Of a stretch of DNA of 64,000 nucleotides, positions 7,878 through 15,637 are shown in pieces. This DNA comes from DATDAH01 sp963823495 (GTDB lineage: Bacteria > Actinomycetota > Acidimicrobiia > Acidimicrobiales > DATDAH01), in the NCBI GenBank assembly GCA_963823495.1, contig CAWGLV010000001.1, positions 1,178,001 through 1,242,000 on the forward strand, in the 5' to 3' direction. The notes under the pieces are model-generated. The model did not search any database. It was not told where the DNA came from and saw only the letters and a list, made by a program, of their open reading frames with translations. A program made the position numbers and the translations under genes. How positions within the stretch are numbered: position 1 is the stretch's first letter; the number at the start of each line of letters is the position of its first letter.

Positions 7878-8302
7878 TCACGGTCGGAGCAGCCCGGCAT
7901 GATCGGCGAAGTCGTGTAGGCGGTCGAACTGAACCACGCGGACATCACGCTCGAGTTGCTTCGCCAGGACGGAGCGGATCGCCCGGCGGTGCTCTTGGTT
8001 CGGGTTCACGACCACGACCCGTTCAAGCCGGCTGTTAGCTGTCATGGCGAGACGGAAGAGGGAGTCGACGTGTAGGTCGGTAGGGGTGAACGAGAATCCG
8101 ACGAGGGCCAAGACTCGGGCGCGCCGGAGCGCTCGTTCGGCATTCCCCCACAGGTGCTTGAGAATTGGACGGTCCGTCAGGCGCTTGGCGTTCTCTGGTG
8201 GTACGAGTTCGTACCCCTTGTCACCCTTCTGCTTGTACGGTCGCTCTCTGAGCCGAATCTCATCTGCCTGAGCCGTCGGAAGCGGTCGCCAGTTCAACGA
8301 GC
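7878..8302 (-). pseudogene. SIR2-like protein, C-terminal remnant cut by an IS element
   Basis: The frame enters from the IS boundary at 8302 with SLNW, which matches the LHGSLNW-type segment of prokaryotic SIR2-like domains. It continues through VLALVGFSFTPTDLHVDSLF, a typical late SIR2-like segment, to a stop at 7878. The N-terminal two thirds, including the NAD-binding region, are missing. No matching N-terminal piece is found beyond the right end of the element, so the insertion was probably accompanied by a deletion. SIR2-like proteins of this type are often NAD-depleting phage-defence effectors. Base composition is visibly less GC-rich than in the flanks. Confidence 0.65.
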
Positions 8303-8353
8303 TGAAGCGCCCCGGGTCTGGTGGAGGCTCCAACCTTTGAGAAGGATGGAGCG

Positions 8354-8676
8354 ATGCCAAGACCAGGGGAAGTACCCCGACGAGCTACGCGAGCGTGCGG
8401 TGCGGATGGTCCTCGATCACGGCCACGAGTACGGGTCGCAGTGGGAAGCGATCTGTTCGGTGGCCGAGAAGCTCGGGCCCGAAGGCCGAGACGGTGCGGC
8501 TGTGGGTCCGCCAGGCCGAGCGCGACACGGGCCGCCGGCCCGGCGCGACGACCGAGGAGCTGGCGGAGCTGAAGCGCCTCAAGCGTGAGAACGCCGAGCT
8601 GCGCCGGGCCAACGACATCTTGAAGGCCGCGGCGCATTTCTTCGGGGCGGAGCTCGACCGCCAGTCGAAGAAGTGA
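8354..8676 (+). pseudogene. IS3-family transposase OrfA, frame-disrupted
   Basis: Transposase-8 type DNA-binding subunit. Assembled across frames it reads MPRP, then KYPDELRERAVRMVLDHG and SVAEKLG, then AETVRLWVRQAE and a C-terminal helix rich in Leu/Glu (ELKRLKRENAELRRANDIL). Two positions each need one base skipped: the GGGG run after MPRP (about 8363-8370) and the CCC near 8479. Both flanks are well conserved. The end overlaps the OrfB start at 8673, the usual IS3 arrangement for programmed frameshifting. Confidence 0.75.
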
Positions 8677-9640
8677 TCCGGTTCATCGACGAGCACCAGG
8701 ATCGTCGCAGCGGGATGCTGCGGTGGGGAATCGAGCCGATCGCCAAGGTGCTTGGCATCGCCCCGTCGACCTATCACGCCGCCAAGAAGCGGCCGCCATC
8801 GGCCCGGGCGGTCCGTGACGCGGAGCTCAAGCCCGAGATCCTGCGGGTCTGGGAGCAGAACCTGTCGGTCTACGGCGCCGACAAGATCTGGGACCAGCTG
8901 AACAAGGACGGCATCACCGTCGCCCGCTGCACCGTCGAGCGGCTCATGGCCGACCTCGGCCTCGCAGGGCTGCCGGCGGGGCCGGGTGTTCGTGCGCACC
9001 ACCGAGGGCGATGACCGCCTCGACCGGCCCGCCGATCTGGTCGAGCGCCAGTTCCGGGCCCCGGCCCCGAACCGGCTGTGGGTCGCGGACCTGACCTACG
9101 TGAAGACCCACGCCGGGTGGGTGTACGTCGCGTTCATCATCGACGTGTTCTCCCGGATGGTCGTCGGCTGGCAGGCGTCGCGGTCGCTGCGCGCCGATCT
9201 GGCGATCGACGCGCTCGAGATGGCGGTCCACAACCGCCGCCGGACCGGCGGGACCTCGACGGGCTGATCCATCACAGCGACCGCGGCGTTCAATATCTGT
9301 GCGTGCGCTACTCCGACCGGCTCGCCGACAACGACATCGTCGCCTCGGTCGGCTCCAAGGGCGACAGCTACGACAACGCCCTGGTCGAGATCGTTCAACG
9401 GGCTCTACAAGTGGGAGCTCATCTACCCGAAGGGCCCCTGGACCGGCCTCGAGGACGTCGAGTTCGCCACGCTCACCTACGTCGACTGGTTCAACCACCG
9501 CCGCCTCCACGGCCAGATCGACCGCGGCCCCGGCTACACCACCCCGGCCGCCTTCGAGGCCGCCTACTACCGTCAGAACGTCCCCACCACCCAGGCGGGG
9601 ACTCAAACCAGCGAGCCTCTACGAAACCCGGGGCGCTTCA
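8673..9640 (+). pseudogene. IS3-family transposase OrfB (DDE integrase core), frame-disrupted
   Basis: Starts with GTG at 8673 (IRFIDEHQDRRSGMLRWGIE), the HTH_21-like N-terminal part. The rve core follows: LWVADLTYVKTHAGWVYVAF with the first catalytic Asp, HHSDRGVQY with the second, and SYDNALVE with the Glu. Then come FNGLYKWELI and a C-terminal YYRQ segment. Three one-base offsets break the frame, near 8968, 9251 and 9394. The stop is ambiguous, falling just before or beyond the right inverted repeat. Unless the offsets are sequencing errors, the transposase is inactive. Confidence 0.75.
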
Positions 9641-9724
9641 CTCAGCTGACCTCGATGAGGAGCTCGACGACCCGCTCCTTGATAAGCGTGGACCGAACTC
9701 CATCAGGGAAGAGGTCGAGCGGAT

Positions 9725-10282
9725 CTAACGGGCGGGGGGACCGGACTGCAGGTCGTCGAGAGTGATCTTGTTGGCCCAGGGGCCGAGAGCGGTCGCATCG
9801 ATGGCTCGATGTACAGCCTCGTGGTCGCGCCCGTAGATCCCGGCGAGGCGTGTGAGCTGCCGAACGATCGGGTTTCGGTCCTTCTCCGTTCCGTTGTACG
9901 ACCACTCCTTGAAGACACGTACGAGCGCGTCCAGTGCTGCGCTCTCGGCTTGGCGGTTCTTGTCATGTCGGGCGACGTACAGCTCAGACCACACGAGGAA
10001 GTGTCGTGCGTACTGGTCGACGTCTGCATGCCGGAGAACGGTCGCAGCTTGCCGGTACATCTCCGGGTCGTCTTCGTTCCGCTGGGCCAACTTGTGGAGC
10101 TCCTGGCCAAGCCTGCTCGCGGCCCGAGGGTCATCGGGGTCAAGGTCGAACGCACGCTGGGCCAGGACTACTGAGGCCTCGCTGAACCGCTCGTGTTCGC
10201 GTCGTGCGGATCGTCCGATTCGGACTCCGTCGACACGGCAAGCACCGACTCGACGGGTGCCGACGACGGCGGGTCTTGACAT
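9725..10282 (-). CDS. Helical-repeat (TPR-like) hypothetical protein, probably truncated
   Basis: Up to 185 aa if started at the ATG at 10282, but that start lies inside the TetR operator region and the first 30 residues look non-coding in style. The convincing part begins at EHERFSEASVVLAQRAFDLD and forms several amphipathic helix pairs with DPDDPRAASRLGQELHKLA, resembling TPR units as found in C-terminal parts of large STAND or defence proteins. It may be the tail of a bigger gene lost at the island edge. It lies downstream of the IS on the same strand as the SIR2-like remnant and shares its lower GC. Function unknown. Confidence 0.5.
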   Translation of the reverse strand: MSRPAVVGTRRVGACRVDGVRIGRSARREHERFSEASVVLAQRAFDLDPDDPRAASRLGQELHKLAQRNEDDPEMYRQAATVLRHADVDQYARHFLVWSELYVARHDKNRQAESAALDALVRVFKEWSYNGTEKDRNPIVRQLTRLAGIYGRDHEAVHRAIDATALGPWANKITLDDLQSGPPAR

Positions 10283-10323
10283 GTCTAAGGATATTAGGCA
10301 TAGTGTCTATGGACATTAGTCAT
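10276..10323 (+). promoter_or_regulatory. Promoter with double palindromic operator for the SRPBCC-TetR operon
   Basis: TTGACA at 10276-10281 is followed after 17 bp by CATAGT (10299-10304), a good sigma-70-like promoter. Two related 21-bp imperfect palindromes, 10281-10301 (arms ATGTCTAA / TTAGGCAT) and 10303-10323 (arms GTGTCTA / TAGTCAT), cover the spacer and -10. The second gene of the operon is a TetR-family repressor, so this is most likely its own operator. AT richness contrasts sharply with the surroundings. Confidence 0.7.
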
Positions 10324-10340
10324 AAAGCGAGGAGCCCGCC

Positions 10341-10784
10341 ATGCATCACGACCTGCACGCCGAGATCAACATCGACGCCCCGCCCGAGGTGGTCTGGCAG
10401 GTGCTGACCGATCTCGACCGATACCCCGAATGGAACCCCTTCCTGACGTCGGCCGACGGCACGCCCGAGGTCGGCGAGAAGCTGGTCAACCGGATGGAGC
10501 CCCCGGGCGGCAAGGCGATGACCTTCAAGCCGCGGGTCACCGTCATCGAGGACGGGAAGACCTTCGAGTGGCTGGGAAAGCTCGGCTTCTCGGGCGTGTT
10601 CGACGGTCGGCACCGCTTCGAGCTCGAGGCCTCCCCGACCGGGACGAGGTTCACCCAGAGCGAATCCTTCGACGGAGTGCTCGTCGGCTTCATGCGGAAG
10701 TCACTCGACACCCGGACCAAGGCCGGCTTCGAGGCCATGAACATCGCCTTGAAGGACAGGGCCGAATCGGTCACCGGCAACTGA
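10341..10784 (+). CDS. SRPBCC family protein (polyketide cyclase/START-like), 147 aa
   Basis: Helix-grip fold ligand-binding protein. The opening INIDAPPEVVWQVLTDLDRYP and the EWNPF segment are hallmarks of the Polyketide_cyc2 group, followed by strand-rich sequence and a C-terminal helix (FMRKSLDTRTKAGFEAMNIAL). Full length for the family. The start has GAGGAG 7 bases upstream. Its TGA shares one base with the ATG of the TetR gene, so the two are translationally coupled. It probably binds or shields a hydrophobic compound sensed by that repressor; the compound is unknown. Confidence 0.85.
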   Translation: MHHDLHAEINIDAPPEVVWQVLTDLDRYPEWNPFLTSADGTPEVGEKLVNRMEPPGGKAMTFKPRVTVIEDGKTFEWLGKLGFSGVFDGRHRFELEASPTGTRFTQSESFDGVLVGFMRKSLDTRTKAGFEAMNIALKDRAESVTGN

Positions 10785-11371
10785 TGGGACGCAAGCTCGG
10801 ACTGACGCTGGATCAGGTCGTCGAGGCCGCCGCCGACATCGCCGACCGTGACGGCCTCGACGCGCTGAGCCTCGCGTCGGTCGCGTCGGCGCTCGGGATC
10901 CGCTCCCCCTCGCTCTACAACCACGTCGCCGGCCTCCCCGGCCTTCGCCGTCAGCTGACCCTTCACGCGAGCAGCCTGCTCGCGGCCGAGCTCGCCGACA
11001 GCGTGAACGGACTCGAGGCGACCGACGCCCTACGAGCGGTCGCCGAGCACCTGCGATCCTTCGCCCACCGCCACCCCGGCCTGTACGACTCGCTCCTACC
11101 GGCCCCCACCCCCGAGGAGGATCCCGAGGTGGCCACCGCCCTCCGCGAGTCGGTCGACGTCGTCGGGTCGGTCCTGGTCGAGATGAACGTCGACCCGACG
11201 AGCGTGATCCCCCTCATCCGGGCGTTACGTGCCTCGGTCCACGGCTTCGTCGATCTCGAACTTCGGGGCGGATTCGGGCTCCCCGAAGACATCGATGACT
11301 CGTTCGCCACCACCATCGACCTCGTCATCGACGCGATCGCCACCCACGCCACGACCCGGGCCGGCCCGTGA
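10784..11371 (+). CDS. TetR/AcrR family transcriptional regulator (WHG-domain type), 195 aa
   Basis: The N-terminal TetR HTH reads LSLASVASALGIRSPSLYNH, with recognition helix SPSLYNHV at about residues 40-47. The C-terminal ligand domain contains RALRASVHGFVDLE, characteristic of the TetR_C_33/WHG group. ATG at 10784 overlaps the upstream stop by one base. The double palindrome at 10281-10323 is its likely binding site, giving simple autoregulation of the two-gene operon released by an unidentified ligand. Confidence 0.88.
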   Translation: MGRKLGLTLDQVVEAAADIADRDGLDALSLASVASALGIRSPSLYNHVAGLPGLRRQLTLHASSLLAAELADSVNGLEATDALRAVAEHLRSFAHRHPGLYDSLLPAPTPEEDPEVATALRESVDVVGSVLVEMNVDPTSVIPLIRALRASVHGFVDLELRGGFGLPEDIDDSFATTIDLVIDAIATHATTRAGP

Positions 11372-11756
11372 ACCCCCCCGAGATGCGACCCGGGAACCTC
11401 GCTCTCCGCCTCGGGAATCGACGAGGCCCGCAAGGTCGTCGACACGTGGACCCGCGAGGACCGGGGACGACCCGGCAACGCCGGCGCTACCCTCGGCGCC
11501 CACAGCCGTGTCCACGAAGCCGAGATGTTCACCGTTGAGCTCTTCGCTGGTACACGCTGTGGGTCGACACGATCGACGCCCGCTGGCATGGCCCCATCGC
11601 CGACACCGCGAAGCAGCACGCCGCCCGGATGGCGGCCGTCCTGTGTCGCCAGCTCCTCACCATCGACTGGAACAGCCACCAGTCCACCCGGACCACGAAG
11701 CGCCGCCCCGAGCTCTGTCCTGGCCGGACGCGACCATCTCTGACCAAGGAGGCACC
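11372..11756 (+). other. 385-bp stretch without a convincing gene
   Basis: Lies between the TetR gene and the RIC gene. Short open stretches occur (for instance one reading TLWVDTIDARWHGPIADTA near 11560-11610) but none has a start, ribosome site and family match together; they could be remains of a decayed gene. The last bases hold AAGGAGG (11747-11752), the ribosome binding site for the next gene. No clear FNR- or NsrR-type site was recognised. Confidence 0.4.
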
Positions 11757-12470
11757 ATGTCCACCGTCATCTCCGCGAAGACCACGCTGGCCGAGATCGT
11801 CAACAACCAGCCCGATCTCGCCCGCGAGCTGGAGCGCCGCTCACTCGACTACTGCTGTGGCGGCCAGCGCAGCCTCGCCGCCGCCTGTCAGGCTGCCGGC
11901 CTCGACCCAGACCAGACCGCCCGCGAGCTCTCCGACATCGGCCCGGCAGACCCGGCGCCCTGGGCGACTCTCGGCCCCTCAGAGCTGGTCGACCACCTCG
12001 AGGCCACCCACCACTGCTACCTCCACGATGAGCTCCCCCGCCTCGCCGCGCTCGCCCGAAAGGTCCGAGATGTCCACGGCGAACGCCACCCCGAGCTCGT
12101 CGATGTGGAACGGACCTTCGCCGAGCTACGCGCCGACCTCGAGCCCCACCTGGCCAAGGAGGAACAGGTCCTGTTCCCCATGATCCGACAGCTCGTCGCA
12201 TCAGACGCGCCCACGGAGTTCCATTGCGGAAGCCTTGCCAACCCGATCGGGGTCATGCTCCTCGAGCACGACCGTGCCGGAACCCTCCTGGCGACACTTC
12301 GATCCCTCACCGACGACTACACGCCCCCGGCCGATGGCTGCGCCAGCTACTCAGCCCTGTATCGGGGCCTGGGCGAACTCGAAGCCGACACCCATCTCCA
12401 CGTCCACAAGGAGAACAACCTCCTGTTCCCCGCCATCCTCGACCTGGAGAACCACCGCAGGACGACGTGA
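11757..12470 (+). CDS. Iron-sulfur cluster repair di-iron protein (RIC/ScdA/YtfE family), 237 aa
   Basis: The N-terminal ScdA_N (DUF542) domain has the diagnostic LDYCCGGQRSL segment at about residues 34-44 and begins TTLAEIVNNQPDLARELERR. A hemerythrin-like domain follows with His/Glu ligands in HLEATHHCYLHDELP, LEPHLAKEEQVLFP, LLEHDRAG and LHVHKENNLLFP. Family members repair Fe-S clusters damaged by nitric oxide or oxidative stress in the cytoplasm. The start has a perfect AAGGAGG 4 bases upstream. It appears monocistronic and sits within the lower-GC accessory stretch. Confidence 0.93.
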   Translation: MSTVISAKTTLAEIVNNQPDLARELERRSLDYCCGGQRSLAAACQAAGLDPDQTARELSDIGPADPAPWATLGPSELVDHLEATHHCYLHDELPRLAALARKVRDVHGERHPELVDVERTFAELRADLEPHLAKEEQVLFPMIRQLVASDAPTEFHCGSLANPIGVMLLEHDRAGTLLATLRSLTDDYTPPADGCASYSALYRGLGELEADTHLHVHKENNLLFPAILDLENHRRTT

Positions 12471-12570
12471 TCAGAACCCGCCCACGTGAGTCGTTTCCCG
12501 AGGGCGACCTGGACGCCAGCCCCGTGGGAGTCCAGATGTCCGCCCAACCGGGGAAGCTCGGTTGTCCATG

Positions 12571-13086
12571 TCAGGTCTGGTAGAGGGCAGCGGCGCGGCG
12601 GAGTCGTTCGGCGACCTGGTTTCGTAGCGCGGGGGGTTCGAGGACTTCGATGTGGGGGGACAACGAGAGCACGTCGGTGGTGGCTGCGTCGACGGTCGCG
12701 ATTCGGAAGGTTGCCCGGATCCAGCCGTCGTCGTCGGCCGCTGCGCTGCGTGTGACTCGCAACGGTTGCAGGACGCGCAGGACCGCGGCGAGTTGGCGGC
12801 CTTTGGGTGAGATGCGGATCGTGGCCCGCCGCGCCGGCCGTGTCCGTCGGTTCGTCGTAGTCCATTGCGTCGGGTCGGGCAGGCTGTGGTCGAACCCGTC
12901 GAGGAGTTCGAACCCGCCTCCCGGTCCGCGCACGGCGTACACGGGTACTCCGGCTCCGGAGAGCTCCTCGATGTCGCGCAGGATCGTGCGCCGGCTGACT
13001 TCGAGCTCGTCCGCCAGTTGCGCCGCAGTCGCCCGCCCCCGGCGTTGCAGGATCAGCATCAACGACACCAATCGCCCCGCACGCAT
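12571..13086 (-). CDS. YafY-like HTH transcriptional regulator with short C-terminal domain
   Basis: Starts MRAGRLVSLMLILQRRG, the usual beginning of YafY/DeoR-like HTH_11 regulators, with the helix-turn-helix in ATAAQLADELEVSRRTILRD. A GTG at 13104 would add six residues; the ATG at 13086 is preferred by family alignment. Full YafY proteins carry a complete WYL ligand domain of about 300 aa in total, whereas this one has 171 aa and lacks a recognisable WYL motif. Only the WCX-like tail (IEVLEPPALRNQVAERLRRA) remains. It is divergent from the DUF6855-SRPBCC-ABM genes and probably represses them through the palindrome between them. Confidence 0.8.
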   Translation of the reverse strand: MRAGRLVSLMLILQRRGRATAAQLADELEVSRRTILRDIEELSGAGVPVYAVRGPGGGFELLDGFDHSLPDPTQWTTTNRRTRPARRATIRISPKGRQLAAVLRVLQPLRVTRSAAADDDGWIRATFRIATVDAATTDVLSLSPHIEVLEPPALRNQVAERLRRAAALYQT

Positions 13087-13098
13087 GCCGGGGGATTC

Positions 13099-13132
13099 TG
13101 ACACCCTGATCTATTCATGACAAGAGATGTCA
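13099..13132. promoter_or_regulatory. Palindrome TGACA-N5-TGTCA in the YafY/DUF6855 divergent region
   Basis: TGACA at 13118-13122 and TGTCA at 13128-13132 form a perfect inverted repeat with a 5-bp spacer; another TGACA lies at 13099-13103. It sits in the short divergent region of the regulator and the 13200 operon, where an operator for the YafY-like protein is expected. No experimental support. Confidence 0.5.
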
Positions 13133-13199
13133 CTCACCGGTGTCTAGCTTGGACGTTCACTTCAGCAATGCCAATCCAGCGATACGAAGGAGCCTGACG

Positions 13200-13616
13200 A
13201 TGACCGATGTCGACGGAACCGGGACACCGGACGATCCGTGGGTGTTGTCCACCCCGCCCGGCAAGTCGGAGTTCGAGGCCTACCGCGACCCTGACGCCGA
13301 CCCACCGGCGTTGGTGGTGCAAGTCGGTGCTACCGAACTTCGCTATCACCTCTCGTGTATCGAGGACCTGCACGCGATGCTCGTCGAGCACGGCGATTGG
13401 ATGCCGTTGGGCAACAAGGACGAACAGAAGGAAGCCGACGAAGGCACCGTGGAGGCGTGGGGACGCTCGGCGGACAACCCGGTCGGTGGCTGGTACGGGC
13501 TCAAGAAGGGGCTCCGCGGCCGCTTCGGGAACTACGTGCCACCCGTGCTCGAAGTGCTCGGGTTGGCCGAGGTCGAGCACAACGCTCGCAACAACCGGAT
13601 GCGAGCGATCCGTTGA
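13200..13616 (+). CDS. DUF6855-like protein, 138 aa
   Basis: Small cytoplasmic protein of a family of unknown function seen in actinobacteria and often encoded beside YafY-type regulators and SRPBCC proteins. Recognisable segments are GTPDDPWVLSTPPGKSEFEA, DLHAMLVEHGDWMPLG, NPVGGWYGLKKGLRGRFGNY and the end VEHNARNNRMRA. ATG at 13200 has AAGGAG 7 bases upstream; earlier in-frame codons lack a ribosome site. The TGA overlaps the TTG start of the next gene, so translation is probably coupled. Biochemical role unknown. Confidence 0.75.
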   Translation: MTDVDGTGTPDDPWVLSTPPGKSEFEAYRDPDADPPALVVQVGATELRYHLSCIEDLHAMLVEHGDWMPLGNKDEQKEADEGTVEAWGRSADNPVGGWYGLKKGLRGRFGNYVPPVLEVLGLAEVEHNARNNRMRAIR

Positions 13617-14041
13617 CCAAGCGGTACAGCGCGACCCGGATGATCGACGCCCCGCCCGACGTCGTGTGGGCGTTGCTGACTGACGCCACCGGCTACGCCG
13701 AGTGGAACCCTGCGGTCGTCAGCATCGAAGGCCCGATCGCCGCCGGAACGACCATCAAGCTCGTCTCGATCGCCAGCCCGAAGCGAACCTTCAAGCTCGA
13801 GGTCGCCGTCATGGAACCGCCGCGTCTGATGGTGTGGTCCGACGGGATGCCGCTTGGGCTGTTCAAAGGGGAACGCACCTACCGCCTCCACGACCGCGAC
13901 GGCCGCACCGAGTTCTCCATGACCGAGGTGTTCTCCGGGCCGCTCTCCGGTCTGATCTCAAGATCGATCCCGGACCTCACCGATTCGTTCGACCAATTCG
14001 CCGACGGCCTCAAGTCCGCAGCCGAGCACCAAGCCCCATGA
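13613..14041 (+). CDS. SRPBCC family protein, 142 aa
   Basis: Helix-grip fold (Polyketide_cyc2) protein with MIDAPPDVVWALLTDATGYA and the EWNP motif, SPKRTFKLEVAVMEPP and the C-terminal helix LTDSFDQFADGLKSAAE. The chosen TTG overlaps the upstream stop and preserves the first beta strand (KRYSATR); an ATG at 13640 would remove it. Second gene of the DUF6855 operon. It probably binds a hydrophobic small molecule; substrate unknown. A similar but separate SRPBCC gene lies at 10341, so the accessory stretch carries two such modules, each with its own regulator type. Confidence 0.82.
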   Translation: MTKRYSATRMIDAPPDVVWALLTDATGYAEWNPAVVSIEGPIAAGTTIKLVSIASPKRTFKLEVAVMEPPRLMVWSDGMPLGLFKGERTYRLHDRDGRTEFSMTEVFSGPLSGLISRSIPDLTDSFDQFADGLKSAAEHQAP

Positions 14042-14066
14042 GCAACCCACCGCAAGGGAGCGCCAG

Positions 14067-14372
14067 ATGAACACCATCGTTGTCCGCTATCGCTGCCAGT
14101 CCGACCGAGCCGACGAGAACCAGCAACTCGTCGAAGACGTCTTTGCCGAACTCGCCGCGTCCGACCCCGGCGGAATCCGCTACGCCACATTCCGCCTCGC
14201 CGACGACACCTTCGTCCACATCGCCGAAACCGACGACGACAACCCGCTGGCCAGGGTCGAAGCATTCGCCCGCTTCCAACAAGGCCTCGCCCAACGATGC
14301 GACGAGGCCCCGAACCCCCAACCTGCACAGCTCGTCGGTGCCTACCGATTCGACATCGCTGCGGACAGCTGA
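14067..14372 (+). CDS. Antibiotic-biosynthesis-monooxygenase-like (ABM) protein, 101 aa
   Basis: A ferredoxin-like dimeric alpha/beta-barrel protein is suggested by the start MNTIVVRYRCQ, the helix ENQQLVEDVFAELAAS, RYATFRLADDTFVHIAE and a terminal strand AQLVGAYRF. Size fits the ABM/EthD-like families, which include small quinone-forming oxygenases and stress proteins. Third gene of the 13200 operon, 25 bp after the SRPBCC stop with AGGGAG before the ATG. No cofactor motif identifies its reaction. Confidence 0.65.
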   Translation: MNTIVVRYRCQSDRADENQQLVEDVFAELAASDPGGIRYATFRLADDTFVHIAETDDDNPLARVEAFARFQQGLAQRCDEAPNPQPAQLVGAYRFDIAADS

Positions 14373-14760
14373 CACCTGCGTCGCCCCGCAGATCAGGGCC
14401 CCCTTCCATGCCCGAAAGACCAGACTTCTACCGTTTCTTCTCTGTGCGGCCTGAGGAGCCACACACACAACGACCCCCCAACGTCACTCGGGCCCCGCGA
14501 ACAGCGGAGATCGGTGAACGAAGTGCCTACGCCTGCTTCAACAACGACATCGGCGGGCCCGCGTTCACCGACACCACCTGGTTGCGGGACCGGCTCGGCT
14601 CCTGAGACGTCGAGACCGGGCCGAAGGTCGGCAACGTGGTCATCACGGTCCGCGGCTGAGATCCGACGACGACGCCAGGCCCCTGGCCTCGGCCCGGCTG
14701 CGTCGGTAGCGTCGTGGTGGCGCCCGGCAGTCCTCGGGCGCGTCGGCAAAGGAGAGCCCC
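14373..14760 (+). other. 388-bp region with gene debris
   Basis: No intact gene. It contains the tail of a DUF72 gene (14522-14605, listed separately) and, just after it, a short open piece ending VETGPKVGNVVITVRG before a TGA near 14660 that may be a second remnant. The last bases provide AAAGGAG for the VOC gene at 14761. This marks the right side of the lower-GC accessory stretch. Confidence 0.5.
14522..14605 (+). pseudogene. DUF72 family protein, C-terminal remnant
   Basis: The frame reads SAYACFNNDIGGPAFTDTTW followed by LRDRLGS and a stop. The YxYFNND..G.A..(A)..L signature is the conserved end of DUF72 (YecE-like) TIM-barrel proteins. Everything upstream is missing or unrecognisable, so this is a relic of a deleted gene at the edge of the accessory stretch. 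Confidence 0.6.
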
Positions 14761-15552
14761 ATGCCCGAAGTGACGAGTCATGCCCACGGCACGCCGTCGT
14801 GGATCGACCTGGCGACGCCGGACGTCGCCGGCGCACAGGCCTTCTACGGATCCCTGTTCGGCTGGGACTTCGACGATCAGCCCGCGGGCGGCCAGGGCGA
14901 GACCTACGTGATGTGCGCCAAGGCGGGCAGGGCCGCGGCGGGGATGATGGCCCTCACCGAGGAGATGGCCGCCGAGGGCATGCCCCCGGTGTGGACGACC
15001 TACGTCAACGTCGACGACCTCGAGGCCACGACCGCCAAGGTCGAGGCTGCGGGCGGCCAGGTGATGCGCCCGCCGGAGGACGCGATGGAGGCCGGGCGCT
15101 TCGCGGTGATCGCGGACCCGACGGGCGCGGTCGTCTGTCTGTGGGAGAAGAAGCAGCACATCGGTGCGGAGGTCGTCAACGAGCACGGAGCGTTGACCTG
15201 GACCGAGCTGATCACCCCTGACCCGAAGGGGGCGGCGGCGTTCTACGCCGAGGTCCTGGGATGGACGACGGAGACCGCGCCGATGCCGACAGGGGAGTAC
15301 ACGGTGTTCCACACACCGGGCGGCAGCCCGGACGGAATCGCCGGGGCGATGGCGCCCCCGGTGGAGGGGATGCCCGCGTTCTGGGGGGTGTACTTCGGCG
15401 TCGACGACTGCGACGCCACCGTCGCGGCGGCCATCGGGGCCGGAGCCACGGTCATGGCCGAGCCGATGGACCTGCCCGGCACCGGCCGCATGGCCGCCCT
15501 CGTCGATCCTCAAGGCGCGGTCTTCTCGGTGCTGCAGCCCGAAGGGGCATGA
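14761..15552 (+). CDS. Two-domain VOC (glyoxalase/bleomycin-resistance-like) protein, 263 aa
   Basis: Two tandem VOC modules: residues about 11-128 (SWIDLATPDVAGAQAFYGSL, then FGWDF) and about 138-258 (TWTELITPDPKGAAAFYAEV, then LGWTTE). Each ends with an ADPTGAVVCLWE- or VDPQGAVFSVLQ-type strand carrying the usual position for a metal ligand or hydrophobic contact. Such proteins occur as lyases, dioxygenases or drug-binding proteins. The ATG has AAAGGAG 5-6 bases upstream. Stands alone; 85 bp downstream begins the Fur gene with its own operator. Confidence 0.85.
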   Translation: MPEVTSHAHGTPSWIDLATPDVAGAQAFYGSLFGWDFDDQPAGGQGETYVMCAKAGRAAAGMMALTEEMAAEGMPPVWTTYVNVDDLEATTAKVEAAGGQVMRPPEDAMEAGRFAVIADPTGAVVCLWEKKQHIGAEVVNEHGALTWTELITPDPKGAAAFYAEVLGWTTETAPMPTGEYTVFHTPGGSPDGIAGAMAPPVEGMPAFWGVYFGVDDCDATVAAAIGAGATVMAEPMDLPGTGRMAALVDPQGAVFSVLQPEGA

Positions 15553-15587
15553 CCGTCCGCTGAGCCGCGGCCGCGGGTTCACTACAT

Positions 15588-15611
15588 ACCGTGTCAAATA
15601 CTTGACACGGT
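15588..15611. promoter_or_regulatory. Fur-type operator upstream of fur-katG
   Basis: A perfect inverted repeat with 10-bp arms, ACCGTGTCAA (15588-15597) and TTGACACGGT (15602-15611), around ATAC. A possible -10, TAGAAT (15613-15618), follows immediately. Position and symmetry match FurA autoregulation upstream of furA-katG in actinobacteria, where peroxide or metal status releases the repressor. Confidence 0.75.
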
Positions 15612-15637
15612 CTAGAATCCGTGCTCGACTGCAGGTG

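Larger units (their letters stand above)
8303..9640 (+). mobile_element. IS3-family insertion sequence, 1338 bp
   Basis: Terminal inverted repeats: the left end 8303-8331 begins TGAAGCGCCCCGGGT and the right end 9612-9640 is its reverse complement, with about 25 of 29 positions matching. Inside are an OrfA (HTH plus leucine-zipper-like helix) and an OrfB with an rve/DDE integrase core, the IS3 layout. Neither a 3-bp nor a 4-bp target duplication is visible (AGC on the left, CTC on the right), which suggests an adjacent deletion. Both reading frames are broken by single-base offsets. Confidence 0.88.

Noticed and set aside
8300..9645. A target-site duplication for the IS3 element
   Set aside because: The three or four bases on each side (AGC/GAGC and CTC/CTCA) do not match, so none was reported.
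11525..11743. A 72-codon frame before the RIC gene
   Set aside because: No ribosome site and Ser/Pro/Arg-rich shadow-like sequence; it overlaps other equally poor frames.
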